This document shows positions 17,852-28,547 of a stretch of 64,000 nt of DNA, one piece after another (position 1 is the first letter of the stretch; each line of letters begins with the position of its first letter). Origin of the DNA: Bacteroidia bacterium. Its GTDB lineage: Bacteria > Bacteroidota > Bacteroidia > Flavobacteriales_E > Vicingaceae. Made by a program: the position numbers and the translations under genes. Location: contig JAUIMG010000008.1 of assembly GCA_030433355.1 (NCBI GenBank), positions 50,942 to 114,941 on the forward strand, read 5' to 3'. The notes below the pieces were generated by a model that was given only the letters and a program-made list of their open reading frames with translations, ran no database searches and was not told the DNA's origin.

Positions 17852-19981
17852 TTAGTCTTGAGGTTCAGGCTTAGGTAAAAGGGCCTTTCTAGATAATTTT
17901 AGCTTTTTTGTTTTTGGGTCAATAGCAACTAGTTTAACTTCTATTTCTTGACCTTCCTTCAATTCATCTTCTACATTGTTCACTCTTTTATGAGCAATTT
18001 CAGAGATGTGCAATAAACCATCTTGACCAGGAAGCACTTCTACGAAAGCTCCAAAGGCAACGATTGACTTAACTTTTCCTTTGTAAGTCTCACCAACTTC
18101 AGGCACAGCAGTTATCGCTTTAATTCTAGCCACAGCAGCATCTGATCCATCTTGATCGGTAGAAACGATATCTATTACACCCATATTATCAACTTCTTCA
18201 AGAACAATAGTTGTTCCTGTTTCTTCTTGAATTGCCTGAATAATTTTTCCACCCGGCCCAATTACTGCTCCAATCATTTCTTTTGGAATAGTTAATTGGA
18301 TAATTCTAGGAGCATTTGGTTTATAATTTTCAGCAGGAGCAGAGATCGTTTTGTTCATCTCTCCAAGAATATGCATTCTGCCTTCTTTTGCTTGGTTTAG
18401 TGCTTCTTCAAGAACCTCAAAGGATAATCCACTAATCTTGATATCCATCTGACAAGCCGTGATACCATCTTTTGTACCGGTTACTTTAAAGTCCATGTCT
18501 CCTAGATGATCTTCATCGCCTAATATGTCAGAAAGAACCGCATATTTACCATCGGTTCCGCTTATTAAGCCCATTGCTATACCTGAAACAGCTTTCTTAA
18601 GTTTAACCCCTGCATCCATCAATGCTAAAGAACCACCACAAACAGATGCCATAGAAGAAGAACCATTAGATTCTAAAATATCAGACACTACTCTAATAGT
18701 ATAAGGGTTTTCTGTTCCTGTTGGAATCATTGGCTTTAAAGCTCTCATTGCCAAATTTCCATGTCCAATTTCTCTTCTACCCGGACCTCTATTTGGTCTT
18801 GCTTCTCCTGTTGAGAAAGAAGGGAAGTTATAATGTAAAATAAACTTTTCCGACTCAGTTATTAGAGCTCTGTCTACCCTTTGTTCGTCCATTTTGCTAC
18901 CAAGAGTAACAGAAACTAAGGATTGTGTTTCTCCTCTTGTAAAAACTGCAGAACCATGAGAACCTGGCAAGTAATCTATTTCACTCCAAATCGGTCTGAT
19001 TTCATTTGTTTTTCTACCATCTAATCTGATTTTGTCATTTAAGACAACGTCTCTTACAGCTTCTTTTTGAACTTTACTAAAATATTGTTTTAATAAAAAT
19101 CCGTTAGATTTAACAAAATCTTCTTCTAGAGTTGCAATAAAGTCATCTTTAACAGCTTTAAAATCAGCACTTCTTTGATATTTGTCAGCCATTCCCTTTT
19201 TAGCAATAGCGTAGCATCTGTCATAAGCGAAGTCGTGAATTTTCTTAAGTAAATCCTCATCACTTTTTTCGTGATTGTATTCTCTCTTCGTTTGAGCTTT
19301 AGATACTTTAGAAGCAAGATCATTTTGCATTTTACATTGATCTTGGATTGCTTTGTGGGCTTCTTTAATTCCTTCTAACATTTCAGCTTCAGAAACTTCG
19401 AGCATTTCACCTTCTACCATTACAACGCTATCCATGGTTCCTGCAACCATTAAGTCGATGTCTGCATTGGCTAATTCATCTAAATTTGGATTAATTCTCC
19501 AAGCTCCATTAACTCTAGCAACTCTAACTTCAGAAGTAGCTTCTTTAAATGGAATATCGGAAACCATAATTGCAGCCGATGCTGCTAAGCAAGCTAGTGA
19601 GTCTGTTGCTACATTTTCCTCTGCAGAAATTAAAGATATTGTTACTATAGTGCTTGCATGAAAATCATCTGGGAATAAAGGTCTTAATGCTCTATCTACT
19701 AATCTAGAAATTAAAACTTCGCCATCTGATGGTCTGTTTTCTCTTTTTAAGAAACCTCCGGGGAAGCGACCAACTGCGGAGAATTTTTCTCTGTAGTCTA
19801 CCATTAATGGTAGAAAATCTACATCTTCTCCTGCTTCTTGTTCGGCAACAACTGTTGCTAATAGCATAGTGTTTCCCATTTTTAAGACGATTGATCCGTC
19901 TGCTTGTTTTGCTAGCTTACCTGTTTCTAAGCTAATTTCCCGCCCATCGGGAAGTGTCATTACTTGTGTAATTGCGTTCAT
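17852..19981 (-). CDS. pnp: polyribonucleotide nucleotidyltransferase (PNPase)
   Basis: The 709-residue protein has the full PNPase layout: two RNase PH domains (first with [19 protein letters not shown] and [16 protein letters not shown], second from about residue 325 with [14 protein letters not shown] and [23 protein letters not shown]), a helical linker between them, a KH domain ([16 protein letters not shown]) and an S1 domain ([18 protein letters not shown]) near the C-terminus. It degrades RNA phosphorolytically from the 3' end. The gene follows rpsO by 104 bases with an intercistronic hairpin between, the classical rpsO-pnp order. Confidence 0.98.
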   Translation of the reverse strand: MNAITQVMTLPDGREISLETGKLAKQADGSIVLKMGNTMLLATVVAEQEAGEDVDFLPLMVDYREKFSAVGRFPGGFLKRENRPSDGEVLISRLVDRALRPLFPDDFHASTIVTISLISAEENVATDSLACLAASAAIMVSDIPFKEATSEVRVARVNGAWRINPNLDELANADIDLMVAGTMDSVVMVEGEMLEVSEAEMLEGIKEAHKAIQDQCKMQNDLASKVSKAQTKREYNHEKSDEDLLKKIHDFAYDRCYAIAKKGMADKYQRSADFKAVKDDFIATLEEDFVKSNGFLLKQYFSKVQKEAVRDVVLNDKIRLDGRKTNEIRPIWSEIDYLPGSHGSAVFTRGETQSLVSVTLGSKMDEQRVDRALITESEKFILHYNFPSFSTGEARPNRGPGRREIGHGNLAMRALKPMIPTGTENPYTIRVVSDILESNGSSSMASVCGGSLALMDAGVKLKKAVSGIAMGLISGTDGKYAVLSDILGDEDHLGDMDFKVTGTKDGITACQMDIKISGLSFEVLEEALNQAKEGRMHILGEMNKTISAPAENYKPNAPRIIQLTIPKEMIGAVIGPGGKIIQAIQEETGTTIVLEEVDNMGVIDIVSTDQDGSDAAVARIKAITAVPEVGETYKGKVKSIVAFGAFVEVLPGQDGLLHISEIAHKRVNNVEDELKEGQEIEVKLVAIDPKTKKLKLSRKALLPKPEPQD

Positions 19982-20015
19982 TCTATTTATTTACTGTGAT
20001 TTTTTATAAAAGAAA

Positions 20016-20041
20016 GGGGGGACTGTTTCAAATGTCCCCCC
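20016..20041 (-). terminator. rpsO-pnp intercistronic hairpin
   Basis: GGGGGGAC at 20016-20023 pairs with GTCCCCCC at 20034-20041 around a ten-base loop. In the minus-strand transcript the stem is followed by a U-rich stretch (TTTCTTTTAT). It lies between rpsO and pnp and could act as a partial terminator or as an RNA-processing site, as the equivalent region does in E. coli. Confidence 0.7.
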
Positions 20042-20085
20042 TCTATTGAAATTATTTAATAAGTACTGATGTTATATCAGACATA

Positions 20086-20355
20086 TTATTTTCTGATACC
20101 AAGCTCTTTAATAAGCTCTCTGTATTTTACAATGTCTTTATTTTTTAAGTAATCAAGAAGTTTTCTTCTCTTACCAACCAAACTAACTAGAGCCTTTTCT
20201 GTAGCAAAATCTTTTTTGTTGATTTTTAAGTGACCTGTTAGGTGATTAATTCTTTCTGTAAAAAGTGCAACTTGTCCTTCAGTTGAACCAGTATTGGTTT
20301 TACTGTTTCCAAATTTTTCAAAAATTGCTTGCTTTTTTTCTGTGCTAAGATTCAT
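20086..20355 (-). CDS. rpsO: 30S ribosomal protein S15
   Basis: The 89-residue protein has the standard S15 length and sequence: KTNTGSTEGQVALFTERINHLTGHLK with the conserved GSxEvQVA turn, then a KRRKLLDYLKNKD segment. It binds the three-way junction of 16S rRNA helices 20-22 as a primary assembly protein. A -7 box TAAATTTG lies about 30 bases upstream of its ATG, and a stable hairpin separates it from pnp. Confidence 0.98.
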   Translation of the reverse strand: MNLSTEKKQAIFEKFGNSKTNTGSTEGQVALFTERINHLTGHLKINKKDFATEKALVSLVGKRRKLLDYLKNKDIVKYRELIKELGIRK

Positions 20356-20384
20356 AGCTTATTATCTCGTTTAATTTAAGGGCG

Positions 20385-20392
20385 CAAATTTA
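20385..20392 (-). promoter_or_regulatory. -7 box for rpsO
   Basis: The minus strand reads TAAATTTG followed by CGCCC, a full match to TAnnTTTG, 29 bases before the rpsO ATG. A clear -33 TTTG is not seen, as is common for this promoter class. Confidence 0.5.
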
Positions 20393-20404
20393 AAAAAAAT
20401 ATCT

Positions 20405-21259
20405 TTATGATTTACTACTATTTAGTAATCTTAAAACTTGCCCAATTTTAGTCTTTAAATTTTTTCTTTCCACAATAAAGTCAAGAAATCCATGTTCCAA
20501 AAGAAATTCAGATTTCTGAAAGCCTTCAGGTAAATCTTTTCCAATAGTTTCTTTAATAACTCTAGGACCCGCAAATCCTATTAAAGCATTAGGTTCTGCA
20601 AAGTTCAAATCACCTAACATCGCAAAAGAAGCAGTTACTCCTCCTGTTGTTGGATCGGTGAGAAAAGAAAGGTAAGGTAATTTGGCTTCGGCCAATTGTG
20701 TTAGCTTAGCAGATGTTTTTGCCATTTGCATTAAAGAGTATGCGGCTTCCATCATTCTTGCTCCTCCCGACTTAGATATCATCATGAAACCCATTTCATT
20801 TTTGATGCAATAATCTATAGCTCTAGCAATTTTTTCTCCTACAACAGAACCCATAGATCCACCAATAAAATTAAAATCCATGGCGGCAACCATTAATTTT
20901 TCTCCATCTACAGTGCCATGCGCAGTTCTAACTGCATCTTTTAATTTAGTTTTCTCTTGGGTTGCTTTAATTCTTTTGTCGTAATCTTTTGTGTCCTTAA
21001 ATTTTAGTGGATCAGCAGCGCTCAAACTTTTATTAATCTCAGAATATTTTCCTTCATCAAAAAGAAGATTGAAATATTCTTCAGAGCCAATCCTTTCATG
21101 ATGGTTGCATTCAATGCAAACATATAAATTCTCTATATGGTCATCTTGAGGGACAACAGTGTTACAATTTGGGCACTTATACCATAAACCTTCAGGTGTT
21201 TCCTTCTTCTCCTGTGTAGGAGTTAATATACCGTGTTTTATTCTTTTAAACCAACCCAT
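20405..21259 (-). CDS. accD: acetyl-CoA carboxylase carboxyltransferase subunit beta
   Basis: The 284-residue protein starts with MGWFKRIK and carries the N-terminal zinc ribbon with Cys29, Cys32, Cys48 and Cys51. The carboxyltransferase core follows: [18 protein letters not shown] near residue 127, [20 protein letters not shown], and [18 protein letters not shown] near 197-214. It pairs with AccA to transfer CO2 from biotin to acetyl-CoA, the first step of fatty-acid synthesis. It follows fbaB by 25 bases and is probably co-transcribed. Confidence 0.97.
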   Translation of the reverse strand: MGWFKRIKHGILTPTQEKKETPEGLWYKCPNCNTVVPQDDHIENLYVCIECNHHERIGSEEYFNLLFDEGKYSEINKSLSAADPLKFKDTKDYDKRIKATQEKTKLKDAVRTAHGTVDGEKLMVAAMDFNFIGGSMGSVVGEKIARAIDYCIKNEMGFMMISKSGGARMMEAAYSLMQMAKTSAKLTQLAEAKLPYLSFLTDPTTGGVTASFAMLGDLNFAEPNALIGFAGPRVIKETIGKDLPEGFQKSEFLLEHGFLDFIVERKNLKTKIGQVLRLLNSSKS

Positions 21260-21284
21260 ATGGTGTATTACTTGTTGTTTAAAT

Positions 21285-22343
21285 TTAGCTTATTGTAATA
21301 TCTTCTGCGAGATAAACATCTTGAATTGCATTCAATAACTCTACTCCTTCATTCATTGGTCTTTGAAAAGCTTTTCTTCCTGAAATTAAGCCATGTCCTC
21401 CTGCTCTTTTGTTAATTACTGCAGTTGTTACAGCCTCAGATAAGTCAGAAGATCCAGAAGAAGCTCCACCAGAGTTAATTAATCCTGCTCTACCCATGTA
21501 ACAATTGGCAACTTGATATCTACATAAATCAATTGGATGGTCAGTTGTAAGTTCAGAGTATACTTTTGTATGTGTTTTTCCAAAATTTAAGGCATTGTAG
21601 CCTCCATTTAAAGTAGGAAGCTTTTGCTTAATAATATCTGCCTGAATAGTTACGCCTAAATGATTTGCTTGTGCTGTTAAATCTGTTGCAGTATGGTAAT
21701 CTACACCATCCTTCTTAAAATCACTATTTCTTAAATAGCACCATAAAATGGTTGCCATTCCTAACTCATGCGCTCTTTCAAATGCCTCAGCAATTTCAAT
21801 AATTTGTCTGTTACTATCTTCTGAACCAAAATAAATTGTTGCTCCAACAGCAGTAGCTCCTAAATTCCATGCCTCATCTACAGAACCAAAAGAAATTTGA
21901 GAATAAGTAGAAGGATAAGTTAAAAGTTCATTATGGTTTAATTTAACTATAAAAGGTATTTTATGTGCATACTTTCTAGCACATGATGCTAATACCCCAA
22001 AGGTTGATGCAACGGCATTACAACCTCCTTCTATTGCTAACTTAACTATATTTTCTGGGTCAAAGTAAATTGGATTAGGTGCAAAAGAAGCTCCTGCGGA
22101 ATGCTCAATCCCTTGGTCTACCGGAAGGATAGAAACATAACCTGTATTAGCCAATCTACCATTTCCATAAAGTGCTTGGATGCTTTTTAATACTTGAACA
22201 TTTCTGTTACTGTCTTTAAAAATTCTGTCAACAAAATCTCCTCCTGGTAAATGAATAGATTCTTTTGAGATGGTTTTACATTCATGATTTAATAGGTCTT
22301 CGGCTTGATTTCCTAATAATTTTTCAATATTGTTTTTAGACAT
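21285..22343 (-). CDS. fbaB: class I fructose-bisphosphate aldolase (DhnA/FbaB type)
   Basis: The 352-residue protein is an archaeal-type class I aldolase: [16 protein letters not shown] near residue 68, [11 protein letters not shown] near 133, [14 protein letters not shown] near 167, and the C-terminal [15 protein letters not shown] phosphate-binding region. It cleaves fructose-1,6-bisphosphate by a Schiff-base lysine and needs no metal. Length and motifs are complete. A promoter with TAGCTTTG lies 26 bases upstream. It heads a likely fbaB-accD unit. Confidence 0.93.
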   Translation of the reverse strand: MSKNNIEKLLGNQAEDLLNHECKTISKESIHLPGGDFVDRIFKDSNRNVQVLKSIQALYGNGRLANTGYVSILPVDQGIEHSAGASFAPNPIYFDPENIVKLAIEGGCNAVASTFGVLASCARKYAHKIPFIVKLNHNELLTYPSTYSQISFGSVDEAWNLGATAVGATIYFGSEDSNRQIIEIAEAFERAHELGMATILWCYLRNSDFKKDGVDYHTATDLTAQANHLGVTIQADIIKQKLPTLNGGYNALNFGKTHTKVYSELTTDHPIDLCRYQVANCYMGRAGLINSGGASSGSSDLSEAVTTAVINKRAGGHGLISGRKAFQRPMNEGVELLNAIQDVYLAEDITIS

Positions 22344-22369
22344 TTGTTCTAGCTATTAAAAAAGAGGCA

Positions 22370-22401
22370 CAAAGCTAATAAAATTATAATAGTGAAGACA
22401 A
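22370..22401 (-). promoter_or_regulatory. promoter of fbaB-accD
   Basis: On the minus strand a TTG (22401-22399) is followed after 21 bases by TAGCTTTG (22377-22370), a full -7 match, 26 bases before the fbaB ATG. Confidence 0.5.
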
Positions 22402-22422
22402 GACCAAAGAGACAGAATTTGG

Positions 22423-24735
22423 TTAAAATGGGTAACCAATACCAAAGTTTAGTAATGTTTGGTTCCAGTCGAATTTTAATAGATTAGGATTTGGCCTTGC
22501 AGGATCTTTAAGGGGTGTAGCAATATCAAATCTTAAGATAAAAAAGGAAAAATTGAATCGAACTCCAAATCCAGTACCTATGGCTAAACCATCCCACATT
22601 TTGTTTAATTTAAATTGAGTGTCTTCTCGACTTTCATCTTGATTGAAATTCCAAATATTACCCATATCTGTAAAAATGGCGCCTTCTAAAATTGAGGTAA
22701 TAGAAAAACGGTATTCTAAATTAGCTTCAATCTTTAGATTTCCAATTTGATCTACATTATTTGCTGAATCAGGTAAATTACCCGGACCTAGTTCTCTCGG
22801 TAACCAAGCTCTAATGCCATTGGCTCCTCCTGCAAAGTAGCTTTTCTCAAATGGTAAGGCTATGCTATTTCCATAAGGTAGACCCACGCCTAAGGCTATT
22901 CTATAAACAGCTTGACTATATTGGAAATTATCATAATATCTGAAATCGATATCATTTCTTAAGAATTGAGCATACCTAATACCTGCTATATTTACAGAGC
23001 CATCTTCATTGGAATTATTGGAATTTGGGCTGGTAAAGAGAGAAAATAGATTTCCTGCTGATTCGATATTATACCTTAGAAAATAATCGTTCTTTTTTTT
23101 ATCAGGATCATGAGTCGAAAAAATGAAAGTATATCTTACACCTAATATCAAGTTATCTGTATAACTGTTTCTTAAAAATGGGTTTTCTATTGTTTCTAAT
23201 ACATCTTCAAAGGCGGGTGACTTGTCAAGTTTTGTGAAGCTTAATTCAAAAGGATAAATAATATGTGTTTTATTTTTACCCTCTTTCCAGGAGTAATTAA
23301 CATAGGTACTTGTTACTGTTCTAGCGTAGTCAGGCCTATTTTGATAATTAAGTGAGACTCCAAAAGAAGTGGTTGGCTTTATTCTATTAGAGAATTCATT
23401 TATTTTAAAGGGTAGTAAAAAACGTGGTATGTCAATACTTATTTCAGGGCCAAATTCAACGGTGTTAAATGGTAAAACATTTGACTCATTATCTTTAATG
23501 TCCTCATTTTCTGTAAGAATTTGTTGAACTTCCATACCTGCATTTAATCTAACTCTAAATAACTCAGCACCTTTAAATGTATTTCTATTTAAAAAAGAAA
23601 TATCTCCATTTACTCCAAAGTTTCCTCCGTTATTAGTTCCTTCAGCAAGAATGGTATATGCTTTTTTCTTACTGGGATTTAAGTCTATATAAACATTCAA
23701 GTCATTTTCAGGAGTGGTATAGTCAATTTCATACTTAATACTAACATAGGAGAATACTCCCAAGGATGATAGATTTCTATAGGATTGTTCTTGTTTGGTT
23801 AAACTATATAATTGACCAGGTCTTATATAAATTGCTCTGCTTATTACATCATATTTAAACTTTTTCTCTGCTTTCTCTATAAAGATTATATCATGATTTA
23901 ATGTTGTGTCAGAGAAGATTTGATTATTTAATTGAAGGTCATAATCCATCCTAACAAATACTTTATTGATTGTATAAGTTTCATGTTTAGAGTAAATTGT
24001 TGAATCATCCTTTTTTTCGATTTTTTGTTTGATTAATAAATCGATATCTGCACTGTTGTTATCTTTAGAAGTATCCGCTCTATAATTAACATATTCTTTG
24101 GAAAACTCATAGTATCCATTATCTTTTAAAAGGTTTTCAATTCTTTTTCTTTCCTCTTGTAATAAATTAAAATCAAAATTTGCTCCTCTTTTCACTTTTC
24201 GGCTTGTGGTATCTTCAAAAAAGATTCGTTTAATCTCTGGATCTTTGATAACATAGTCTATGTTTTCAATATGATATCTATCATTTTTTTCAATATTGTA
24301 GGTGACTTTTGCCCTCTTTTTAGATTTCATAGCAGTAAAGCTTATTTCATTTTCATAATAACCAAGATTATTGAGGTACTTCTTCATCACTTTTATTGAA
24401 CTTTCGTGAAGAGTAGAGTCGAAAATTACAGGAGGTTCGCCTAGATTTTCACTTAATTTAGTAGCTTCTTTATCATAATAGAGGTTGTAAATTCCTAGAT
24501 ATATTTTGAATAGGCCTAAAAGCTTTCTATTAGGCTTTTGCTTTACTAGTGTTTTTAAATCAGAGTTTATGGTTTTATCCTTTTTTGAAGAGATGTTTAT
24601 TTTGGTCAATAGATAATCACCCTCTTTAATGTGACGGGCGGGACCACACGAAAATAAAAAGATAGATAAACAGAACAATAGTATATTGCGAACTATAGTT
24701 CTAAAGAATGATTGCTTGAATAAAGTAAATTTCAT
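22423..24735 (-). CDS. tamL: TamL-like BamA/Omp85-family outer-membrane lipoprotein
   Basis: The 770-residue protein has a lipoprotein signal ending LFSCGP (Cys29), POTRA-like repeats in the N-terminal half, and a C-terminal Omp85 beta-barrel. Barrel landmarks include FAGGANGIRAWLPRELGPG near residue 637, with the variant of the (V/I)RG(F/Y) lid motif, and a terminal strand ending FGIGYPF. The lipidated BamA paralogue of Bacteroidota is called TamL and is thought to work with a TamB-like protein. No tamB is adjacent here. It is divergent from the SpoU methyltransferase gene. Confidence 0.85.
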   Translation of the reverse strand: MKFTLFKQSFFRTIVRNILLFCLSIFLFSCGPARHIKEGDYLLTKINISSKKDKTINSDLKTLVKQKPNRKLLGLFKIYLGIYNLYYDKEATKLSENLGEPPVIFDSTLHESSIKVMKKYLNNLGYYENEISFTAMKSKKRAKVTYNIEKNDRYHIENIDYVIKDPEIKRIFFEDTTSRKVKRGANFDFNLLQEERKRIENLLKDNGYYEFSKEYVNYRADTSKDNNSADIDLLIKQKIEKKDDSTIYSKHETYTINKVFVRMDYDLQLNNQIFSDTTLNHDIIFIEKAEKKFKYDVISRAIYIRPGQLYSLTKQEQSYRNLSSLGVFSYVSIKYEIDYTTPENDLNVYIDLNPSKKKAYTILAEGTNNGGNFGVNGDISFLNRNTFKGAELFRVRLNAGMEVQQILTENEDIKDNESNVLPFNTVEFGPEISIDIPRFLLPFKINEFSNRIKPTTSFGVSLNYQNRPDYARTVTSTYVNYSWKEGKNKTHIIYPFELSFTKLDKSPAFEDVLETIENPFLRNSYTDNLILGVRYTFIFSTHDPDKKKNDYFLRYNIESAGNLFSLFTSPNSNNSNEDGSVNIAGIRYAQFLRNDIDFRYYDNFQYSQAVYRIALGVGLPYGNSIALPFEKSYFAGGANGIRAWLPRELGPGNLPDSANNVDQIGNLKIEANLEYRFSITSILEGAIFTDMGNIWNFNQDESREDTQFKLNKMWDGLAIGTGFGVRFNFSFFILRFDIATPLKDPARPNPNLLKFDWNQTLLNFGIGYPF

Positions 24736-24762
24736 TCATTTGCGAAATTAGCTATTAGCAAG

Positions 24763-25503
24763 ATGTTAAGTAAAAATCATCAAAAATTAATTCTTTCTCT
24801 CCATCAAAAAAAGTTTAGGCAAAAGCATAAGCAGTTTATTGCAGAAGGCAGTAAAATAGTTGTAGAAGCAATAAAGAAGGGCTTCACCTACGACTTACTC
24901 TTTTATACAAAGACATGGTTGCAAGAACATAAAGAGCTAGAAGGAAAAGGGGTTGAAGTTTCTGAAAAAGAAATGAAGAAGCTCTCCAGTTTAAAAACTC
25001 CGCCAGGAGTTTTAGCCATCTTTCCCTTTCTTAAAAATGAAAAGGTTACTTCTGAAATTGTTTTGGTTCTAGATAAAATTCAAGATCCAGGAAATTTAGG
25101 AACCATGATTAGAACAGCTCATGCCTTTGGATGTAAGAATATTTTTTGTTCTGATGATTCTGTAGATTGTTATAACTCTAAAGTAGTTCAAGCTACTATG
25201 GGTAGTCTATTCTATGTAAATATTGAATATGTTGAAATTGGAAGTTTTTTAACTTCTTTTAAAAAAAGTAATAAATCAAAGGTTTATTCTTTTGATTTAA
25301 ATGGAGAAGATATCTATAAAACAATTATAGATTTTCCTGCTATAATTCTATTAGGTAATGAATCTAATGGGGTTAGAAAGGAATTGGACTCTGCTATAGA
25401 TAAAAAGCTTAAAATCCCTATAAGCGAAGAAATTGATTCTTTGAATGTTAGTGTATCCCAAGCAATTGCTTTGGCTGAGTTCAATAGGGTTTTAAAGAAA
25501 TAG
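24763..25503 (+). CDS. TrmH/SpoU family RNA 2'-O-methyltransferase
   Basis: The 246-residue protein has an N-terminal L30e-like substrate-binding region (about 1-95) and the C-terminal SpoU SPOUT domain. The three SpoU motifs are visible: DPGNLGTMIRTA at 108-119, IILLGNESNGVRKEL near 195-209, and LNVSVSQAIALAEFNR near 228-243. It is expected to methylate a ribose in rRNA or tRNA; the exact nucleotide cannot be told. The 3' end overlaps the convergent flavoprotein gene by 23 bases. Confidence 0.92.
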   Translation: MLSKNHQKLILSLHQKKFRQKHKQFIAEGSKIVVEAIKKGFTYDLLFYTKTWLQEHKELEGKGVEVSEKEMKKLSSLKTPPGVLAIFPFLKNEKVTSEIVLVLDKIQDPGNLGTMIRTAHAFGCKNIFCSDDSVDCYNSKVVQATMGSLFYVNIEYVEIGSFLTSFKKSNKSKVYSFDLNGEDIYKTIIDFPAIILLGNESNGVRKELDSAIDKKLKIPISEEIDSLNVSVSQAIALAEFNRVLKK

Positions 25504-27043
25504 TATCCGCAATTTTTACGCCATCTATTGCTGCAGATACAATGCCCCCAGCATATCCTGCTCCTTCTCCACATGGGTAAAGGTTTTTGATTTGAGTATG
25601 ATTTAAATCAATTGGGTCTCTTGGAATTTTTACAGGAGAGGAAGTTCTACTTTCTACGCCTACTATAATAGCATCATTGGTAAGATATCCTCTCATTTTC
25701 TTTCCGAAATCAATAAATGCTTTTTGCAATTTTATAGCTATTTGTTTAGGTAGTATTTCATCTAGTCTTGATGTTTTTAAGCCAGGTTGATAAGAACACT
25801 TTGGTAAGTCTTCCGATAACTTTCCTTCTGTAAAGTCCTTGAGTCTTTGCGCAGGTGCAATTTGACCTTTATCCCCTCTATTGTTAGCCGCAAATGCTTT
25901 TTTTTCTACTTCTCTCTGAAGCTCTAATGCGGCTAGTGGATTGTCTTTTCCAAACTTTTGCCAATCCTCTGCATTCACTTCCACTACTATGCCCGAGTTT
26001 GCATAGGGATTGTTTCTTCTTGAAGGAGACCAACCATTGGTGACAATTTCTCCATTATCCGTAGCGCAAGGTGCAATGATACCGCCTGGACACATACAAA
26101 ATGAATACACTCCATGATTTTCTACCTGTGTGACTAACTTATATGAAGCAGGTGGAAGTAGTTCATTATTATTGTTATGGTATTGAACCTTATTTATTAA
26201 TTCTTGCGAGTGCTCAACCCTTACACCCAAAGCAAATGGCTTTGCTTCAATTGCAATATTCTTTTGATGTAGTAATTCAAATATATCTCTAGCCGAATGA
26301 CCTGTAGCAAGAATTAAGTTGTCAATTTCGTGTTTCTCTGAATTATTGATTTCAATCTCAACTAGCTTATTTTTTTCAATAAGTAAATCCGTTAATTTAC
26401 TACCAAAATGCACTTCGCCTCCTGCATGAATTATCGCTTCTCTAATAGTAACAATTATGTTAGGAAGTTTATTAGTTCCAATATGAGGGTGTGCCTCAAT
26501 CTCAATGGATTCATCTGCTCCAAATTGTCTTAAAACAGATAAAATATAATTTACGTCTCCTCTTTTTTTAGATCTAGTATACAATTTTCCATCGGAGTAG
26601 GTGCCTGCTCCTCCTTCTCCAAAGCAGTAATTAGATTCAGGATTTACAATGCCTTCTCGATTAAGTTTCGCTAAATCTCTTCTTCTTTGTCTAACATCCT
26701 TTCCTCTTTCAAAAAGAATTGGTTTTATTCCTTTCTCTATTAGTTGAAGAGCAGCAAATAACCCTGCAGGACCTGCACCTATAATATGGACAACTTTAGC
26801 ATTAGATGGTAAAATAGTTAAAGAAAGGGTGTCTTTGTATTCTTGAACTGGCTCATCTATAAATACTTGAAACCTTAACTGTACTATTATGCGTTTTGAA
26901 CGTGCATCTATGGAGCGCTTTATGAGTTTAGTGCCATAAATTCTATTTAAGGGTATTCCAAATTTATCAGAAGCAATTTCTTTGCTTTTAGAAAAATTTG
27001 CCTCTTCTTCAATGGGCAACCTTATATCTATGTATTCAATCAA
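25481..27043 (-). CDS. COG2509-type FAD-dependent dehydrogenase, TTG start
   Basis: The 520-residue protein has an N-terminal ~80-residue helper domain, then FAD-binding GAGPAG at 89-94 and FERGKDVRQRR, the conserved CFGEGGAGTYSDGKLYTR near 144-161, and a C-terminal NLYPCGEGAGYAGGI FAD motif. This is the COG2509 family of uncharacterised flavoproteins. No ATG exists at the N-terminus: the codon before the TTG at 27043 is a stop, and the frame reads MIEYIDIRLP from that TTG, so TTG initiation is likely. The function is unknown. The gene is divergent from the EEP gene. Confidence 0.88.
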   Translation of the reverse strand: MIEYIDIRLPIEEEANFSKSKEIASDKFGIPLNRIYGTKLIKRSIDARSKRIIVQLRFQVFIDEPVQEYKDTLSLTILPSNAKVVHIIGAGPAGLFAALQLIEKGIKPILFERGKDVRQRRRDLAKLNREGIVNPESNYCFGEGGAGTYSDGKLYTRSKKRGDVNYILSVLRQFGADESIEIEAHPHIGTNKLPNIIVTIREAIIHAGGEVHFGSKLTDLLIEKNKLVEIEINNSEKHEIDNLILATGHSARDIFELLHQKNIAIEAKPFALGVRVEHSQELINKVQYHNNNNELLPPASYKLVTQVENHGVYSFCMCPGGIIAPCATDNGEIVTNGWSPSRRNNPYANSGIVVEVNAEDWQKFGKDNPLAALELQREVEKKAFAANNRGDKGQIAPAQRLKDFTEGKLSEDLPKCSYQPGLKTSRLDEILPKQIAIKLQKAFIDFGKKMRGYLTNDAIIVGVESRTSSPVKIPRDPIDLNHTQIKNLYPCGEGAGYAGGIVSAAIDGVKIADTISLKPY

Positions 27044-27081
27044 TTAACAGAATCTTAACCTAATTTGTAAATATCTAACTC

Positions 27082-27089
27082 TATCTTTG
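27082..27089 (+). promoter_or_regulatory. -7 box for the secreted EEP gene
   Basis: TATCTTTG matches TAnnTTTG 25 bases before the ATG at 27114. A TTTG at 27064-27067 is only 14 bases upstream, shorter than the usual spacer, so the -33 element is doubtful. This would be the promoter for the start of the plus-strand secretion cluster. Confidence 0.45.
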
Positions 27090-27113
27090 ACAAAAATCGA
27101 TTAATCTTTCCGG

Positions 27114-28427
27114 ATGAAGAATTTAAGTCTAACAAAAATTTCTTTTTTTCTATTTCTTTTCATTTTTTGCTTTTCAGCTTTTCCTCAGCAAAAAGACACT
27201 CTAAGGGTAATGACTTATAACCTTTTAAACTACAGGAATAATACTACTACCTTTTGCAGTAATACGAATAACAACCCTACAACAAAAGAAAATGCATTAA
27301 AAACCATAATTGATTTTACGCTGCCTGATATTTTAGTTTGCAATGAAATAGGAGGGAGTAGTTCTGTAAATGCTTTTAGGATTTTGTCGAATTCATTGAA
27401 TCAAAATGGCAGAAGTTATTATGATTTTACCAATTCAACTGGTATAAATCAGTCTTTAGTCAATATGATTTATTTTGATTCTTCCAAAGTGAAAATGTAT
27501 AGCCAAGATGTTATAACACAGGATGTTCTCAATGTTAATATAGTGCGCTTGATTGACGTCTATACTTTGTATTATAATGATGCAACTCAACTAATAAATG
27601 CGGATACAACTTTTATTACGGTAATTGCCGCTCATTTAAAGGCGGGTAATTCTTCAGCAGATGAATTGCAAAGAGAAAGAGCTACGGAAGCGGTAATGGC
27701 TTATTTAGATTCCAACAATGCAGTTGGTAATTACATTTTTACAGGAGATCTAAATCTTTATAGCTCTTCAGAAAATGCCTATCAGAATTTGTTGAATTAC
27801 ACCGTTCCAAGTTTACGTTTTTATGATCCTATTAATGTGGCAGGAAGTTGGTCGAACGATGCTAGATTTGCATCCATTCACACCCAATCCACAAGAACTA
27901 TAGGTGGTTGCGGCGCAGGTGGAGGTATGGATGATCGTTTTGACTTTATCTTGGTCTCCGATGAAATAATGAATAATACCGATAAGGTGGAGTATATTAG
28001 TGGAAGCTACAGAGCTCTTGGACAAGATGGTCTTCGTTTTAATGGCAGTATTACCAATCCAATAAATAATTCTGTCCCTTCCAATATTTCTCAAGCCCTA
28101 GAAGATGTAAGTGATCACTTGCCTGTTGTATTAGATTTAGAGATTTCATTGAATAATTCAACAAATGTCAGCCATAATTTATCTAATCAAAGAATTAAAT
28201 ACAATAACCCTATTAATTCCATATTCAATATTTCTTTTCCTGATGAAAATATGGACTATATCGAATTACAAATACTAGATGAAAAGGGTCAGATTGTTTT
28301 TGCTAAAGATATTTCAGAAATGAACCAATTAAGTATTAATACTGAGTTTTTGAATAAGTCCTTTTATTTTTTAAAGCTCATAAGTAAGAATGGATTAACA
28401 ACTGTTAAAAAGTTAATAAAGATTTAA
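27114..28427 (+). CDS. secreted endonuclease/exonuclease/phosphatase-fold enzyme with T9SS tail
   Basis: The 437-residue protein has a signal peptide ending SAFPQQ near residue 25, then an EEP (DNase I-like) domain. Landmarks are LRVMTYNLLNYRN (metal-site Asn), ILVCNEIGG (metal-binding Glu near residue 81), AAHLKAGN (catalytic His), IFTGDLNLYSS (GDxN pair near residue 204) and VSDHLPVVLDLE (SDH motif near residue 338). All catalytic blocks are present, so it should hydrolyse phosphodiesters or phosphomonoesters outside the cell. The last ~85 residues are a T9SS-type sorting domain ending TTVKKLIKI. It heads the plus-strand secretion cluster. Confidence 0.88.
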   Translation: MKNLSLTKISFFLFLFIFCFSAFPQQKDTLRVMTYNLLNYRNNTTTFCSNTNNNPTTKENALKTIIDFTLPDILVCNEIGGSSSVNAFRILSNSLNQNGRSYYDFTNSTGINQSLVNMIYFDSSKVKMYSQDVITQDVLNVNIVRLIDVYTLYYNDATQLINADTTFITVIAAHLKAGNSSADELQRERATEAVMAYLDSNNAVGNYIFTGDLNLYSSSENAYQNLLNYTVPSLRFYDPINVAGSWSNDARFASIHTQSTRTIGGCGAGGGMDDRFDFILVSDEIMNNTDKVEYISGSYRALGQDGLRFNGSITNPINNSVPSNISQALEDVSDHLPVVLDLEISLNNSTNVSHNLSNQRIKYNNPINSIFNISFPDENMDYIELQILDEKGQIVFAKDISEMNQLSINTEFLNKSFYFLKLISKNGLTTVKKLIKI

Positions 28428-28547
28428 CATTTTTGCTTCTTTTTTCAATTTTTCAATGCCCAAATTTGTGGAGCAAAAAAAGTCAAGGCACCTATTCACT
28501 ATTTTGTGAATTGATAAACGGCAGGCTACAAAGTTGAAAAACCGTAG

